Below the pieces are notes generated by a model. The model made no database searches, had not been told where the DNA came from, and was given only the letters and a program-made list of their open reading frames with translations. Shown here piece by piece: positions 61,419-64,000 of a stretch of 64,000 bases of DNA. The stretch covers positions 372,001 to 436,000 of the forward strand of contig NW_002476432.1 of assembly GCF_000189635.1 (NCBI RefSeq). Direction: 5' to 3'. Numbering within the stretch: the first letter of the stretch is position 1; each line of letters opens with the position of its first letter. This stretch comes from Tetrahymena thermophila SB210. Taxonomy: Eukaryota > Ciliophora > Oligohymenophorea > Hymenostomatida > Tetrahymenidae. Position numbers and translations under genes: made by a program.

Positions 61419-64000
61419 TTACTATTAAATTAGTGATGATAATGTATCAGACTTAGGTTCTGGTTTAGCAAATTGCATTAATCTCTCAAATTTGACACTT
61501 GTTCTTTGGTAAATACAATTTGTTTTGAATTGTGATATTTTTTAGGATATAAATTAATAATTAATTAATTTATTAGTTTTTTATTTGAATTATTTTTATT
61601 TTTCATTCTGATTGTTTTTTTTCTTTGTTTGTTAATTTAACTAATTTTTTCATTTTCAACTTTTTCTTTTATTATTAATTAACTCATTTCTTATTATTTT
61701 TTAATACTTTAACTAATTAATTATAAGTTTTTTCTTCAATATTTAAAAAGTGGCAATTAAATTGGTGCAATTGGAGCATCATGCTTAGGTTCCTCTTTAG
61801 CAAATTGCACTAATCTCTCAAATTTAACACTTGATCTTCTGTAAAAATATTTTATTAGTTTTGGATTATGATATAATTTAGTATAAAAATTCATATAAAA
61901 CAATATAAATCTTATAATTTTTTTATTAATTTATTTTGTTTTTATTTTTCATTCTACTTGAGCTTCTTTTCTTTGTTTATTAATTTAACTCATTTATTTT
62001 TTCATTTTCTACTTTTTCTTTGATTATTAACCAACTCATATCTTTTTATTTATTCATTTTTACCTGTAACTAACTATTACATTATATATTTTTATTCAAT
62101 ATTTTTTTTAAAAGTCACAGTAAAATTGGTGATGAAGGTATATCAAGCTTAGGTTCTTCTTTAGAAAATTGCACTTATCTCTAAAATTTAAAACTTAATC
62201 TTCGGTAAAAATAGTTTATTTGTTTTGGATTGTGATATTTTTTTAGTATAAAAATTAATTTAAAAAAATAGAATGAACTCTTTTTATTTATTTATTAATT
62301 AGCTTTTTATTTGATTTATTTTTCTTTCTTATTATGGTTGAATTTTTCTTTTTTTTTTTGTTAATTTAACTCATTTTTTAATTTTTGAATTGTTGCTTTT
62401 ACTATCAATTATATAATTCATTTCTTATTATTTCATCATTTTTTCTTTATAACTAACTAATTAATTATATTTTTTCTTCAATATTTAAAAAGTGGCAATC
62501 AAATTGGTGCAATAGGAGCATCAGGCTTAGTTTCTGCTTTAGCAAATTGCACTAATCTCACAAATTTGACTCTTGACTTTTTGTAAAAACAATTTATTTG
62601 TTTTGAATTGATATATTTTTTAGTATAAAAATTAATTTAAAACAAAGTAACTCTTATTGTTTATTTATTAGCATTTTACTTGATTTATTTTTCTTTACTT
62701 TTTTTATTTTGTTTGCGTTTTTTTTTTTATTATTTATTAATTTCATTTTCAACATATGATTTTTTTATTAATTAATTAATTCCTTCTTATTTCTTCATTT
62801 TTTACTTCTAACTAACAAATTAATTAATTAATTCATAAAATATTTTAATATTTAAAAAGTAACAATTAAATTGGTGAAAAAGGTGCATCAATTTTAGGTT
62901 GTGCTTTAGCAAATTGCATTAGTCTCTCAACTTTGACACTTGATCTTAGGTAAAAAACAGTTTATTTGCTTTTAATTTTTATATTTTTTAATATAAAACT
63001 TAATTTAAATCAATATAAACTCTTTTAATTTATTAATTTTATTTATTTTTATTTTTCTTTTCATTCTGCTTTTATTTTTTTTTCTTTCTTAGTTAATTTT
63101 TCAATTTTCAACTTTTAATTTTTTTAATTTCTTATAATTTTTTCATTTTTTCCTTCTAATTTACTAATTAATACATATTTTAATATTTAAAAAGTAACAA
63201 TTAAATTGGTGACGAAGGTGCATCAGGCTTAGGCAATGGTTTAGCAAATTGCATTAATCTCTCAAATTTGACACTTTTCCTATAGTAAAAGGAGTTTATT
63301 AGATTTGTATTTGTGATATTTTTTAATTTAAAAATAAATTTAAAAGAATGAATATAACTCTTTTAATATTTTTTTTTAGATTTTCATTTGATTTATTTTC
63401 TTTTTATTTTTTCTATTCCTAGTCTTTATTTTGTTTTTTTTAATTTAACTCATTTTTGCATTTTAAAGTTTTACTTTTATTATTTATTAGTTAATTAATT
63501 CATATCTTATTATTTCTTCATTTTTTCCTTCTGACTAATTAATTATATTCTTTTTTACAATATTTAAAAAGTTAAAATAAAATTAATGTAATTGGCGCAT
63601 CAGGCTTAGGTTCTACTTTAGCAAATTGCACAAATCTCTCAAATTTAACACTTGATCTTATGTAAAAATAGTTTATTTCTTTTAGATTATGATAATTTTT
63701 AATATAAAAATTTATTTTAAAAAATAAAACTCTTTTTAACTTATTTATCTATTAGCATTTTATTTGATTTATTTTTTCTTTTTTCTTTTTTCTTTTCTTT
63801 TTTTGTTAGTTTAATTCATTTTTTTATTTTCAAATTTTTTATTAATTAATTAATTCATTCATTTATCATTATTTCTTCATTTTTTCCTTCTAACTAACAA
63901 TTAATAATTTTTTTTTCTACAATATTTAAAAAGTAGAAACTAAATTGGTGACAGAGGCGCATCAGGTTTAGGCTCAGGTTTAGGAAATTGCACTAATCTA
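61419..64000 (+). CDS. Leucine-rich-repeat protein, one repeat per 90-nt exon (partial, no start or end in window)
   Basis: Seven complete exons (61419-61508, 61751-61840, 62115-62204, 62493-62582, 62860-62949, 63195-63284, 63572-63661) and the start of an eighth (63934 on). Every complete exon is exactly 90 nt, starts with the last base of a codon and ends with the first two bases of the next, and encodes one 30-residue LRR: NQIGDEGASGLGSGLANCTN, then LSNLTLDL. The asparagine, the IGxxGAS turn and the LxxLxLxL strand are those of ribonuclease-inhibitor-like LRRs. Introns of about 240-290 bp start GTAAAA and end ATTTAAAAAG, and resemble each other. LRRs bind proteins; the partner is unknown. 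No initiator ATG or N-terminal domain is seen upstream, so a more distant first exon, or a promoterless array, is possible. Confidence 0.8.

Noticed and set aside
1..64000. Chromosome breakage sequence, telomere repeats, tRNA and rRNA genes, CRISPR arrays
   Set aside because: Read for by eye (including the AAACCAACCTCTTT-type breakage motif and GGGGTT/CCCCAA repeats) and not found. A tRNA scan was not possible here.

Overview
This window is macronuclear-type DNA from a ciliate, most likely Tetrahymena thermophila or a close relative. The non-coding DNA is extremely AT-rich. Long reading frames are open only if TAA and TAG are read as glutamine, and TGA is the only stop (every complete gene model here ends in TGA). 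Introns are short and AT-rich, start with GT and end in TTTAG/AATAG-type acceptors, and glutamine/asparagine-rich tracts are common. All gene models were built by hand translation with the ciliate code. Most exon sums were checked for divisibility by three. The exons of helicase B were only partly resolved.

Layout. 1-2.4 kb: three tandem FKBP-type prolyl isomerases on + (the first only a 3' end, the third with a mitochondrial-like presequence). 4.1-9.8 kb: two minus-strand low-complexity proteins, one Q/N-rich and one acidic with a hydrophobic exon. 9.8-13 kb: AT-rich DNA with microsatellites and no convincing gene. 13.1-13.7 kb: a small secreted cysteine-rich protein (-). 14.3-27.2 kb: two adjacent minus-strand paralogues of the UPF1/NFX1-like superfamily-1 helicases, both with a ruined Walker A motif. 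28.6-32.4 kb: a 1009-residue Q/N-rich protein (+). 32.4-36.5 kb: empty AT-rich DNA. 36.5-46 kb: a three-member tandem family (+); the outer two carry a glycine-rich membrane hairpin and the diverged middle one lacks it. 46.2 kb: a small inverted-repeat (MITE-like) element. 46.9-48.1 kb: a basic protein with a possible PP1-docking motif (+). 49.3-51.6 kb: a TAF5-like WD40 protein (-). 52.7-60.0 kb: one uninterrupted 2443-codon NACHT/STAND ATPase with about 18 WD40 repeats (-). 61.4-64 kb: the start of a leucine-rich-repeat array (+), one 30-residue repeat per 90-nt exon, running off the window.

How the genes may relate. FKBP, TAF5 and the low-complexity proteins are ordinary cellular genes. 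The accessory part (about 14-27 kb and 36-64 kb) holds ATPase-dead helicase-like proteins, a family of candidate membrane-inserting proteins, a STAND receptor-like ATPase with very similar WD40 repeats, and an expanding LRR array. This resembles the parts of innate-recognition systems in other eukaryotes. Any joint function is only inference: the genes lie on both strands and share no visible regulatory element. No rRNA or tRNA gene, CRISPR array or chromosome-breakage sequence was seen.
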